Assembly: GCF_016741855.1 (NCBI RefSeq)
Contig: NZ_JAERRH010000017.1
Span: forward strand, 62,001 to 126,000
From: Streptomyces musisoli
GTDB taxonomy: Bacteria > Actinomycetota > Actinomycetes > Streptomycetales > Streptomycetaceae
Direction: 5' to 3'
Length of the DNA stretch: 64,000 bases
Shown: in pieces, positions 16,376 to 25,287 of the stretch
Layout: the number at the start of each line of letters is the position of its first letter
Position numbering within the stretch: the stretch's first letter is position 1
The notes under the pieces: generated by a model
Seen by the model: the letters and a program-made list of their open reading frames with translations, nothing else
Databases searched by the model: none
What the model was told of the DNA's origin: nothing
Program-made: the position numbers and the translations under genes

Positions 16376-17827
16376 TCAGACCGCCTTGCGCGGCAGTCGC
16401 AGGCTCAGCAGCACCGTCAGCACGACCGTGCCCAGCTGGACGAGCAGCGTGATCAGCAGGGCGTCCCGCATGCCCGAGCCGGGCAGCAGCGCGAGGAAGA
16501 GCGAGCCGAGCGTCGCCACCCCGAGCGCCAGGGCCGACTGCTGGGTGGTGATCATGACGCCGCTGCCCACACCGGCCCGGTGCGCGGGCACGTCCGAGAG
16601 CACGATGCGGAAGAGCGTCGGCTGTTGCAGTGACGTGCCGAGTCCGGCGAGCGCGACCCCGGGGGCCAGCTCCACGATGCCGATTTCCGGCCAGTTCCGC
16701 CAGACCGCCCCCGCGATCAGCGCGACGCCCACCGCCTGGATCAGCCCGCCGGCCGACACGACCCGGCTGCCGAACCGTGCGGTCAGCCGCGGTCCCGCGA
16801 GGGAGCCGAAGAAGAACACCACCGCCATCGGCACCAGGGCGAGCCCCGCCTCGACGGGCCCCATCCGCAGCCCCTGCTGCAGCGCCACGGCGAACACGAA
16901 CATAAAGCCGCTGAAGCCGAGTATGAGCGGCAGGAGCAGCGCGAGTCCCCTGCGCAGCGGTACCGATTGGAACAGGCTCGGCGGTACCAGCGGAGTCCGG
17001 CCCGTCCGGTCGGCACGCAGCTCGACCCGGCAGAAGGCGGCCACGGAGACCGGGAACAGCGCCAGCATGACCCAGGTCCACACCGGCCAGCCCGCCGCCC
17101 GGCCCTCGGTCAGCGGCAGCAGCAGGGTGATCAGGGAGGCGGCGAGCAGCAGCGTGCCCGGTACGTCGACCGACGCGGGCTGTGGGCTGCGGGTCTCCGG
17201 GACGGAGCGCGCCGCGAGGATCAGACCGAGCAGGGCGACCGGCACGTTCACCAGGAACACCGCACGCCAGCTCATGCCCTCGACGAGCACACCGCCGAGG
17301 ATCTGCCCGACCACCATGGAGAGCCCGGTGGTGGCACCGTAAAGGCCCATCGCCCGTGCCTTGCGCGGACCTTGGGTGGTGGACTGGATGGTGGCGAGCA
17401 CCTGCGGCAGCATCAGCGCGGCCGCGGCGCCCTGGGCGACCCGGGCCCCGACCAGCGTCCAGGCGTCGGGGGCCAGACCGCAGGCGAGCGAGGTGAGGCC
17501 GAAGGCGGCCATGCCGGTCAGGAAGAGCTTGCGGCGTCCGACCGTGTCGCCGAGGCGGCCGCCCAGGACGAGGAGTACGGCGTACGCGACGCCGTAGCCC
17601 GCGACGACGAGTTCGAGCAGGGCGGGGCCCGCCTGGAGATCCTGGTCGATGGCGTGCAGGGCGACGTTGACGATGAAGAAGTCGATGAGCGGCAGGGCGG
17701 CGCCGAGCAGCAGGGTGAACAGCCCGAGCGGGCTTAACTCGGGCGCTGCGGAGATGTGTTCACGCGGATGGAGAGGGGTAGTGGGAAGGGAGACGGGAGG
17801 ACGGGGCGACGCAGTCGATTCACTCAC
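16376..17827 (-). CDS. MFS drug-efflux transporter, DHA2 (14-helix) type
   Basis: Integral membrane exporter of the EmrB/QacA group, about 483 residues with some 14 hydrophobic segments. Typical pieces are LPLIDFFIVNVALHAI (helix 1), the GGRLGDTVGRRKLFLTG loop and motif-C-like GPRKARAMGLYGATTG. I chose the GTG at 17827, which has AGGAGG and GAGGA upstream and begins VSESTASP; an ATG at 17923 would lie across the promoter of the divergent regulator. It is transcribed divergently from the MmyB-like regulator gene, which probably controls it. Whether it exports the product of the neighbouring cluster is unproven. Confidence 0.88.
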   Translation of the reverse strand: MSESTASPRPPVSLPTTPLHPREHISAAPELSPLGLFTLLLGAALPLIDFFIVNVALHAIDQDLQAGPALLELVVAGYGVAYAVLLVLGGRLGDTVGRRKLFLTGMAAFGLTSLACGLAPDAWTLVGARVAQGAAAALMLPQVLATIQSTTQGPRKARAMGLYGATTGLSMVVGQILGGVLVEGMSWRAVFLVNVPVALLGLILAARSVPETRSPQPASVDVPGTLLLAASLITLLLPLTEGRAAGWPVWTWVMLALFPVSVAAFCRVELRADRTGRTPLVPPSLFQSVPLRRGLALLLPLILGFSGFMFVFAVALQQGLRMGPVEAGLALVPMAVVFFFGSLAGPRLTARFGSRVVSAGGLIQAVGVALIAGAVWRNWPEIGIVELAPGVALAGLGTSLQQPTLFRIVLSDVPAHRAGVGSGVMITTQQSALALGVATLGSLFLALLPGSGMRDALLITLLVQLGTVVLTVLLSLRLPRKAV

Positions 17828-17853
17828 GACGTCTACGATCCTCGCCTCCTGAG

Positions 17854-17893
17854 CCTGGTACCAGAGTGTCTTTGGAGTGCCCTTATCCTGGTA
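17854..17893. promoter_or_regulatory. Divergent promoter with repeated CCTGGTA motif
   Basis: Between the MFS and MmyB-like genes, CCTGGTA occurs at 17854-17860 (inside the palindrome CTGGTACCAG) and again at 17887-17893 (inside CTTATCCTGGTATAAG), 33 bases or three helical turns apart. This is a plausible operator pair for the adjacent regulator. Confidence 0.5.
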
Positions 17894-17948
17894 TAAGAAG
17901 TACCTGGCAACGGGCTGAGGCATACGGCACCCTGGGAGTACGACGACG

Positions 17949-18872
17949 ATGACGCACAGTCCGGTGAGCGTGTCCCAGGCCGCTGAGCGCAGCCCTCAAA
18001 CCAGCGGGAACGGGCCGGGCGCCGAGGTCGAAGCGTCTGAACCCGCCGTCCGCAGGGCCGAGTTGGCGTCCTTCCTGCGAAGCCGTCGCGAGCGCATCAC
18101 CCCGGAGCAGGTGGGCCTGCCGCCGGGCCGCAGGCGCCGCACACCGGGGTTGCGCCGCGAGGAGGTCGCCCAGCTCGCCGTGGTCGGGGTCACCTGGTAC
18201 ACCTGGCTCGAGCAGGCCCGTGACATCCAGGTGTCCGGACAGGTCGCCGACTCGATCGCCAGGGCGCTGCTCCTGGACCCGGCCGAGCGCACCCATCTGT
18301 TCGCGCTCGCCGGTGTGGCCGATCCGCACGCCGACTCGCAGTGTCCGGCGCTTTCGCCCGCGATCGAGACGATGCTGCGCCAGCTCGAGCCCTATCCGGC
18401 CGCGGTGATCAACAGCCGCCTCGACGTGCTGGCGTACAACCGCACGTACGGCAGGCTCGTCATCGACCTCGACCAAGTCCCGGTGGAGGACCGCAACTTC
18501 CTGGTGCTCAGCTTCCTCTACCCGGCCTGGCGCAAGGGCGTCGTCGACCAGGAGACGGTGACCAAGGTGGTGGCGAAGTACCGCGCGTCGATGGTCGAGC
18601 ACATGACCGACCCGCTGTGGAAGGGCCTGGTGGCGCGGCTGCAGCGGGAGTCGCCGGAGTTCTGCGAGGTGTGGGGCCGGCACGAGGTGCTGCAGCCGGA
18701 CCAGCCCACCACCAGGTTCCTCACCACCGACCTGGGCCTGATGACCTTCGACTACACCCGGCTGTGGCTGGGCCCGCGCAGCGGACCGCAGCTGGTGACG
18801 TACACACCGTCGGACGAGGCCACCCGGGAGCGGATGACCACGCTGTACGAGCGAGTGCGCGGCGAGGACTGA
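17949..18872 (+). CDS. XRE-type regulator with MmyB-like ligand-binding domain
   Basis: A 307-residue DNA-binding protein. The helix-turn-helix (about 35-100) includes ELASFLRSRRERI, RTPGLRREEVAQLA and YTWLEQAR. The C-terminal PAS-like MmyB domain contains VINSRLDVLAYNRTY and a WLGPRSGPQLVTYTP end. Such regulators in actinomycetes often govern a divergent transporter or reductase gene and bind a small hydrophobic ligand. Here the divergent neighbour is the MFS exporter. ATG has GGGAG upstream. Confidence 0.9.
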   Translation: MTHSPVSVSQAAERSPQTSGNGPGAEVEASEPAVRRAELASFLRSRRERITPEQVGLPPGRRRRTPGLRREEVAQLAVVGVTWYTWLEQARDIQVSGQVADSIARALLLDPAERTHLFALAGVADPHADSQCPALSPAIETMLRQLEPYPAAVINSRLDVLAYNRTYGRLVIDLDQVPVEDRNFLVLSFLYPAWRKGVVDQETVTKVVAKYRASMVEHMTDPLWKGLVARLQRESPEFCEVWGRHEVLQPDQPTTRFLTTDLGLMTFDYTRLWLGPRSGPQLVTYTPSDEATRERMTTLYERVRGED

Positions 18873-19360
18873 GGCCGCGCCGCCGGCCGCGGGCGTCGGC
18901 TACCGGCCGGCCGGGGCGTCGCGGGTGGTCTCCGGAACCGGCCGACCGGGTCCGCAACCGCAAGCGCCGGGGTGCGAGCGGCGGGGTGCGATCGGTGGAC
19001 GTCCGGCCGGCTTCGGCCGTGAGGACTACAGGGCCCGCGATGGCTACGAGACCGTCCGCCGCGACGCGAGCCGCCGCGAACACGACGTCGTCGCCGAGAC
19101 CGGCATCGCAACCATCGCTCGCGGCCTCATCCTCTGGTCGGCCGCCCGAAGCTTTCCAGGTCGGCCGACCAGCCGTACATTCGATGCCTTCCGAAGCACG
19201 CCCTGACGGCTCGTCAGGTGACTCGCCAGGGGGTCAGCATGACATCGACCGAACGTGGCTACAGATGACGACGGGTGCATATCGGCCTGCACCCGCCATG
19301 GATGAGTCGACCCGGGGAAACGCCGGTTCCACGGGGACCCGGTGATGTGAGGAGCGAGCC
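18873..19360. other. Spacer without recognisable gene
   Basis: Nearly 490 bases between the MmyB-like regulator and plsC-like gene. Short open frames have poor coding character and no family resemblance. GAGGAG at its end serves the GTG at 19361. Confidence 0.4.
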
Positions 19361-20086
19361 GTGTTCTACTACCTGCTCAAGTACGTGCTGCTGGGTCCCC
19401 TGCTCAGACTGGTCTTCCGTCCCCGGATCGAAGGTCTGGAGCACGTGCCCGCCTCGGGTCCGGCGATCGTCGCCGGCAACCACCTGTCCTTCTCCGACCA
19501 CTTCCTGATGCCGGCGATCCTGAAGCGCCGCATCACCTTCCTCGCCAAGGCGGAGTACTTCACCGGCCCCGGGCTGAAGGGCCGGCTCACCGCCTTCTTC
19601 TTCCGCAGCGCCGGGCAGATCCCGGTGGACCGCTCCGGCAAGGAGGCCGGGCGGACGGCGATCCGTGAGGGCCTCGGGGTGCTGGGCAAGGGAGAGTTGC
19701 TCGGCATCTACCCGGAGGGCACGCGCTCGCACGACGGCCGGCTGTACAAGGGCAAGGTCGGGGTGGCCGTGATGGCGCTGACGGCGGGGGTCCCGGTGGT
19801 GCCCTGCGCGATGATCGGCACGTTCGAGGCGCAGCCGCCCGGCAAGGTCGTGCCCCGGATCCACCCGGTGACCATCCGCTTCGGCGAGCCCCTCGACTTC
19901 TCCCGCTACGCCGGCATGGAGCACGAGAAGGCCGTGCTGCGGGCGGTCACCGACGAGATCATCTACGCCATCCTGAGGCTGTCCGGGCAGGAGTACGTCG
20001 ACGAGTACGCGGCCGTCGTCAAGGAACGGCAGGCGGCGGAGCAGCGCGCGCGTCAGCGCAGGTTCCCGCGCGCGCCGCTCGTCTGA
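19361..20086 (+). CDS. 1-acyl-sn-glycerol-3-phosphate acyltransferase (PlsC family)
   Basis: Membrane-associated acyltransferase of phospholipid synthesis, 241 residues. Catalytic block NHLSFSD (HxxxxD) at about residues 45-51, FFFRSAGQIPVDR (block II), and YPEGTRS (block III) are all present; an N-terminal hydrophobic stretch anchors it. It converts lysophosphatidate to phosphatidate or acylates a related lipid. GTG start with GAGGAG. The downstream epimerase-like gene may be transcribed separately. Confidence 0.9.
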   Translation: MFYYLLKYVLLGPLLRLVFRPRIEGLEHVPASGPAIVAGNHLSFSDHFLMPAILKRRITFLAKAEYFTGPGLKGRLTAFFFRSAGQIPVDRSGKEAGRTAIREGLGVLGKGELLGIYPEGTRSHDGRLYKGKVGVAVMALTAGVPVVPCAMIGTFEAQPPGKVVPRIHPVTIRFGEPLDFSRYAGMEHEKAVLRAVTDEIIYAILRLSGQEYVDEYAAVVKERQAAEQRARQRRFPRAPLV

Positions 20087-20144
20087 TCTCTGCCGTCGGC
20101 AGAAGGACCGCGCCCCCGGCGGCCCGTGTACCTAGGCTCGCCGC

Positions 20145-21167
20145 ATGAAGAGGGCTGTGGTGATCGGGGCGAGCGGGCAGATCGGCCGCCCTGCGGTGGA
20201 GGCGCTGGCACGGGACGGCTGGGCGGTGACGGCCGCCTCGCGCGGCGGCGGCCGGGACGCGGCGTGGGGCGAGGGCGTGCGCACGGTGCGGCTGGACCGG
20301 GCCGACGACGCGGCCCTGGCCCGGGTGGTGGGCGACGGCTGCGACCTGCTGGTCGACGTTGTCGCGTACGACGCCGGGCACGCACGGCAGTTGACGGGGC
20401 TCGCGGACCGGATCGGGTCGGCGGTGGTGATCTCCAGCGTGTCCGTGTACGAGGACGGCGCGGGCCGGGGCTTCGACACCCAGGGCGAGCCGGACGGTTT
20501 CCCGGTCTACCCGGTGCCGGTCCCCGAGACCCAGCCGACGGTCGCGCCGGGTGGGGCGACCTCCGCCACCCGCAAGGCCGCGCTGGAGCGCGAACTGCTC
20601 GACTCCGGCTCCGGGCTGCCGGTCACGGTGCTGCGAGCGGGGGCGGTGCACGGGCCGTACACCCCGCTGCCGCGCGAACTGTACTTCGTCAAGCGGAATC
20701 TGGACGGGCGGGAGCGGCGGGTGCTGGCGTTCCGGGGGGAGAGCCGGTTCCATCCGTCGAGTGCCCGGAACATCGCCGAGCTGGTGCGGCTGGCGGCGGC
20801 CCGGCCGGGCACGCGGGTGCTCAACGCCTGTGACGGGCAGACCCCCACGGCCGCCGGCATCGGTGCGGCCGTCGACGCCGTGATGGGGGCACGGACCCGG
20901 ACGGCGTACCTCGACGGGCCGCCGGCCGGCTCCGTGGGCCGGACGCCGTGGTCGGTGCCGCTGCCGGTGGTGTTCGACATGTCCGCCGCCGAGCGGGAGC
21001 TGGGCTACCGGCCGGTGGTGTCGTACGACGAGAGTCTGTCCGCGACGGTGGAGTGGCTCACCGGTGTGCTGCGCGGGCGCGACTGGCGGGCCTGTTTCCC
21101 GCTGCTCGCCCAGGCGTACCCGGACCTGTTCGACTACGCGGCGGAGGACGCCTGGCACACGGTATAG
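20145..21167 (+). CDS. NAD-dependent epimerase/dehydratase-like protein
   Basis: Extended short-chain dehydrogenase fold, 340 residues, starting MKRAVVIGASGQIG with the glycine-rich NAD(P) motif. The expected YxxxK is not evident; the segment after ISSVSVYEDGAG instead continues to ATSATRKAALERELL, so it belongs with atypical NmrA/epimerase-like members and activity is uncertain. A TAGGCT hexamer 6 bases before the ATG suggests a leaderless transcript. Followed by a clear terminator. Confidence 0.8.
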   Translation: MKRAVVIGASGQIGRPAVEALARDGWAVTAASRGGGRDAAWGEGVRTVRLDRADDAALARVVGDGCDLLVDVVAYDAGHARQLTGLADRIGSAVVISSVSVYEDGAGRGFDTQGEPDGFPVYPVPVPETQPTVAPGGATSATRKAALERELLDSGSGLPVTVLRAGAVHGPYTPLPRELYFVKRNLDGRERRVLAFRGESRFHPSSARNIAELVRLAAARPGTRVLNACDGQTPTAAGIGAAVDAVMGARTRTAYLDGPPAGSVGRTPWSVPLPVVFDMSAAERELGYRPVVSYDESLSATVEWLTGVLRGRDWRACFPLLAQAYPDLFDYAAEDAWHTV

Positions 21168-21170
21168 CGA

Positions 21171-21200
21171 AGGGGCGGCCGGGGGAACCGGCCGCCCCTC
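21171..21200. terminator. Bidirectional hairpin terminator
   Basis: AGGGGCGGCCGG / CCGGCCGCCCCT with a short loop lies between the converging epimerase-like and aminopeptidase genes. Confidence 0.85.
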
Positions 21201-21218
21201 GTCACCGTACCGGTGCGG

Positions 21219-22814
21219 TCACGGCTTGGGCGTGGCGTGCGGGGTGCAGGTCACGTCCTTGCGGTCCAGCGTGCCGTCGAGCAGGTAGGCGTCGACGCGC
21301 TGGTTGATGCACGGGTTGACCAGGCCGGTCACCCCGTGGGAACCCGCGTTCTTCTCGGTGATCAGGCGGGAGCCGTGGAAGCGGTGGTGCAGTTCGACGG
21401 CGCCCTCGTAGGGGGTGGCGGCGTCACGGGTGGACTGCACGATCAGCACCGGCGGCAGGCCCTTGTGGGTCTTCACGTCCAGCGGGGTGTGCTGCTTGGC
21501 GGGCCAGGTGGCGCACGGCAGGTTCATCCAGGCGTTCGCCCAGGTCATGAACGGGTAGTCCTTGTTGAGCCGGGTGTTGTCCCGGTCCCACTTCTGCCAG
21601 CTGGTGGGCCACTTGGCGTCGGCGCACTCGACGGCCGTGTAGACGGCGTTGGAGTTCTCCGAGGCGATGTTGCCCGCGGTGTCGGACAGGTCCGGCGCCG
21701 CCGCGTCGACCAGCGCCTGGGTGTCGCCGGCCTCGTACTTGCTGAACACCGTCGCGACCGGCACCCACGAGGAGTCGTAGTACGGGGCGCTCTGGAAGAA
21801 GGCGATCAGCTCGGCCGGGCCGACGACTCCGCCGATGGGCTGCTTCTTCGCCGTGGCGCGCAGCTGGAGCCACTTGGCCTGGACGGCGGCGCGGGTGGTG
21901 CCGAGGTGGAAGGCGGCGTCGTTGGCGGCGACCCAGTCCTCCCAGTCCTTCCAGCGGCCCTCGAACGCGACGTCCTGGTTCAGGTTGGCCTGGTACCAGA
22001 TGTTGTCGCGCGCCGGGTTGACCACGCTGTCGACGACCATGCGGCGCAGGTGGCCCGGGAAGAGGGTGCCGTAGACGGCGCCCAGGTAGGTGCCGTAGGA
22101 GACGCCGAGGTAGTTCAGCTTCTTCTCGCCGAGCGCGGCGCGGATGACGTCCAGGTCACGGGCGGTGTTCGGCGTCGTCATGTACGGCAGCATGGCGCCG
22201 CTGTGCTCGCCGCAGCCGTCCGCGTACTCGTGGGCCAGCTTGCGCTGCGCCCTCTTGTCCGCCTCGCTGTCCGGCACCGGGTCCGCCTTCGGCGCCTTGA
22301 CGAACTCCTGCGGGTCGATGCAGGAGATCGGCGCCGAGTGCCCGACGCCGCGCGGGTCGAAGCCCACGAAGTCGTACGCCTTGGCGACATTGGCCCAGAC
22401 GGGGTTCTTGCTGGTGACCCGGGCCGGGAAGCGCATGCCCGAGCCGCCGGGACCGCCCGGGTTGTAGACGAGCGCGCCCTGGCGCTCCTTCTTGGTGCCG
22501 GTGTTGCCGATCCGGTCCACGGCGAGCTTGATCTGCTTGCCGTACGGGTGGGCGTAGTCGAGCGGCACGCTCACCCAGCCGCACTGGATGGGCTTGGCCA
22601 GCCCCCAGTCGGCCGGGCAGTCCTGCCAGTGGATACCGGCCTTGGCGGCCCGGGCGGCGGCGATCGCGGCGCCCTTGGCCTCCGGGTCCGGGCCGGGCCG
22701 GGACGCGGCGCCGGCCATGGGTGCCGACACCGCCCCGGCTATCAGCGTCGCGGTGACGAGTATTCCGGCCGAACCGACCGCCAACAGGCGGCTCTTCGGT
22801 CTGTTCTCCCTCAA
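21219..22814 (-). CDS. Secreted tripeptidyl aminopeptidase (alpha/beta hydrolase)
   Basis: Exported serine peptidase of the Streptomyces Tap/SlpD/SlpE family, 531 residues, releasing tripeptides from N-termini. A Sec-type signal (RPKSRLLAVGSAGILVTATL ... ending near AGAAS) is followed by the hydrolase domain with oxyanion motif YNPGGPGGSG, nucleophile GVSYGTYLG, and the C-terminal TAP domain with catalytic Asp in STRDAATP and His in GSHGVT. TTG start with GGGGAGGGG upstream. Single-gene transcript between convergent neighbours. Confidence 0.92.
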   Translation of the reverse strand: MRENRPKSRLLAVGSAGILVTATLIAGAVSAPMAGAASRPGPDPEAKGAAIAAARAAKAGIHWQDCPADWGLAKPIQCGWVSVPLDYAHPYGKQIKLAVDRIGNTGTKKERQGALVYNPGGPGGSGMRFPARVTSKNPVWANVAKAYDFVGFDPRGVGHSAPISCIDPQEFVKAPKADPVPDSEADKRAQRKLAHEYADGCGEHSGAMLPYMTTPNTARDLDVIRAALGEKKLNYLGVSYGTYLGAVYGTLFPGHLRRMVVDSVVNPARDNIWYQANLNQDVAFEGRWKDWEDWVAANDAAFHLGTTRAAVQAKWLQLRATAKKQPIGGVVGPAELIAFFQSAPYYDSSWVPVATVFSKYEAGDTQALVDAAAPDLSDTAGNIASENSNAVYTAVECADAKWPTSWQKWDRDNTRLNKDYPFMTWANAWMNLPCATWPAKQHTPLDVKTHKGLPPVLIVQSTRDAATPYEGAVELHHRFHGSRLITEKNAGSHGVTGLVNPCINQRVDAYLLDGTLDRKDVTCTPHATPKP

Positions 22815-22997
22815 GTGAGCCCCTCCCCGAACCTTGCTGCGAACGAATCTTGCTGCGAGTGTCAGACGGGGATCCTCGCGGCTGTCAGCCCGCTGAGAAC
22901 AGGGGTAGCCATACTAACTTTACCAATCCGATAACCGGACCGCCATGTCCCGCTGAGCGGAGCGCCGCCGCTCCCCGGGCAGTGGCCCCCGGGCGCC

Positions 22998-23752
22998 TCA
23001 GACCAGCCTGGTCAGCGCCTCGTCCAGCAGCCGCCGCAGCCGCAGCGCGTCCGGGGCGACCGCGCTGACGAGGGCGGCCGGCCCGGCCAGCGGCACCAGT
23101 GCGGCGCACTCGCCCAGCGCCCGCGCCTCGACCGGACGCTCACCGAACTCGGGCCGGACGACGACCAGCTGACCCACGGCGCGATACCCCGCCAGCACGG
23201 CCGGCCCGTCCCAGCCGCCGGGTGCGCCGAGCCCGCAGGCCAGTTCCTGGTCCAGTACGGTGCGTCCCGCGGCCCGCACGGTCAGCCGGCTGGTGAGCCG
23301 CCCGGGCCGTTCCCCGACGCGGCCGAGCACCTGCTCCTCGCGCAGCACGAGCCGGGCACCGGCGCCGGCCTCGACCCGGGTCGTGACATACAGGTCGCTG
23401 CCCTCGGCGGAGATCAACTGCTCGGGCAGCCAGTGCAGTTCGGCGCCGTCGGCGACGTCGAGCCGTACGTCGTACCGGGCTTCGCCGCCGGCCTGGCCCG
23501 GCAGGGCGATGGTGGCGGCGGCCGACCCGACGTGCAGCCGGGCGCCCTCCTCCACCCGGACGTCCACGGTGAGGCGGTCGCCGCCGAGCGGGCCGCTCAT
23601 CGCCCCGACGAGCACGACCTTCGCCTCGGATCCGCTGGACCGGGTGCGGCGCGGTGCCAGCGGCACTTCGCCGTCCAGGACGGGCAGGGCCGTACCGCCG
23701 CGCCCGTCGGCGCGGGCGACGATCCGGGCCTGCGCCCGGACCCCGGTGACGG

Positions 23753-23756
<4 letters not shown>
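22998..23756 (-). CDS. ureD: Urease accessory protein UreD
   Basis: Scaffold chaperone that binds apo-urease together with UreF and UreG for nickel delivery. 252 residues from a GTG that overlaps the ureG stop (GTGA). Family features are LHVGSAAATIALPG, ELHWLPEQLISAEGSDL and a DQELACGLGAPGGWDGPA-like C-terminal half. UreD is the least conserved urease accessory protein, and the assignment rests also on its place as last gene of ureABCFGD. Confidence 0.9.
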
Positions 23757-24430
<674 letters not shown>

Positions 24431-24601
24431 GCGGCGGCTCCAGTTTTCGGCCGGTCCGGCCCTGTGGCCCGTCCGGCGGGTGCGGACGCAGCCGTTCGGG
24501 CCGTTTCGGGGGTCGGGGGCCGAGCCCCCGGGGTCGGGAAGGCAAGCGAAGGGAAAGGGAAGCGAAGGAAAAGGGAAGGAAAGGAGCGGCGGCGGAACCC
24601 G
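24431..24601. other. ureF-ureG spacer with polypurine tract
   Basis: A spacer without a gene. It contains a G/C hairpin (GGGGGCCGAGCCCCC, 24515-24530) and, at about 24535-24592, a nearly uninterrupted purine run of GAAGG/GGAAA units on the plus strand. On the coding strand this is a polypyrimidine tract that an RNA polymerase must cross to reach ureG and ureD. Confidence 0.6.
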
Positions 24602-25279
24602 CTAGGACGCGAACAGCCGGACGGGCCAGGCCGCGTGCCACTCCGCACCGACCTCCAGCAGGGGTCCGGACGCCGCCGGCAGCGCGTCGACGCCCTCGGC
24701 GCGCGCTCTGCGTGCCGCCGCCACGGCGCGGTCCGCCACGCGGTCCAGCTCGGGTGCCAGCCGGGCCAGCGCCGCCGTGGCGTGGAACGGGTCGAGGCTC
24801 AACAGCCGCACGGTGGCCGTCGCCGGCCCGCTCACGCTTTCGTACACCGCGCAGTGGGCCGCGTCCTCGGGCCCGAGCCCGGCCGCCCGGGCGGCGAGGC
24901 CGAGCACGACCGGCTGATGCGCCCCTTTGGGGAACTCCCGTGCCACCGCGTCGAGTTCGAGGGAAGGCCAGGTCGCCCGGGCGGCCCGCAGCAGTTGCCG
25001 GCCCAGGCGCCGCGCGGCGGTCCGCAGGGCCGGGGACGGCGTCCGGGCGTCGGCTGCCGCGTCCAGCTCGCCCGGATCGGCGCCGAGGGCGGCCGCCGCC
25101 GCGAGCGCCCCCGCGACCAGCCCGGCGGTGTGCAGCCGGCCCCGGCAGAACTCCTCCAGGCTCGCGGCGTCGGTGATACGGCCCGCCTTGACGGCGGCCT
25201 CGGCCCCGCCGGAGTGCGCGTGCCCGCCGGCGGGGAAGCGGCCGTCGGCCAGGACGAGCAGTGCCGCTCGTGTCATCAT
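24602..25279 (-). CDS. ureF: Urease accessory protein UreF
   Basis: All-helical activator of UreG within the urease maturation complex, 225 residues. Typical LLVLADGRFPAGGHAHSGG near the N-terminus (the SFPTGGFSHS-like segment) and FPKGAHQPVVLG in the middle. Start ATG-ATG at 25279/25276, 8 bases after the ureC stop. Confidence 0.92.
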   Translation of the reverse strand: MMTRAALLVLADGRFPAGGHAHSGGAEAAVKAGRITDAASLEEFCRGRLHTAGLVAGALAAAAALGADPGELDAAADARTPSPALRTAARRLGRQLLRAARATWPSLELDAVAREFPKGAHQPVVLGLAARAAGLGPEDAAHCAVYESVSGPATATVRLLSLDPFHATAALARLAPELDRVADRAVAAARRARAEGVDALPAASGPLLEVGAEWHAAWPVRLFAS

Positions 25280-25287
25280 GCCGCCCC

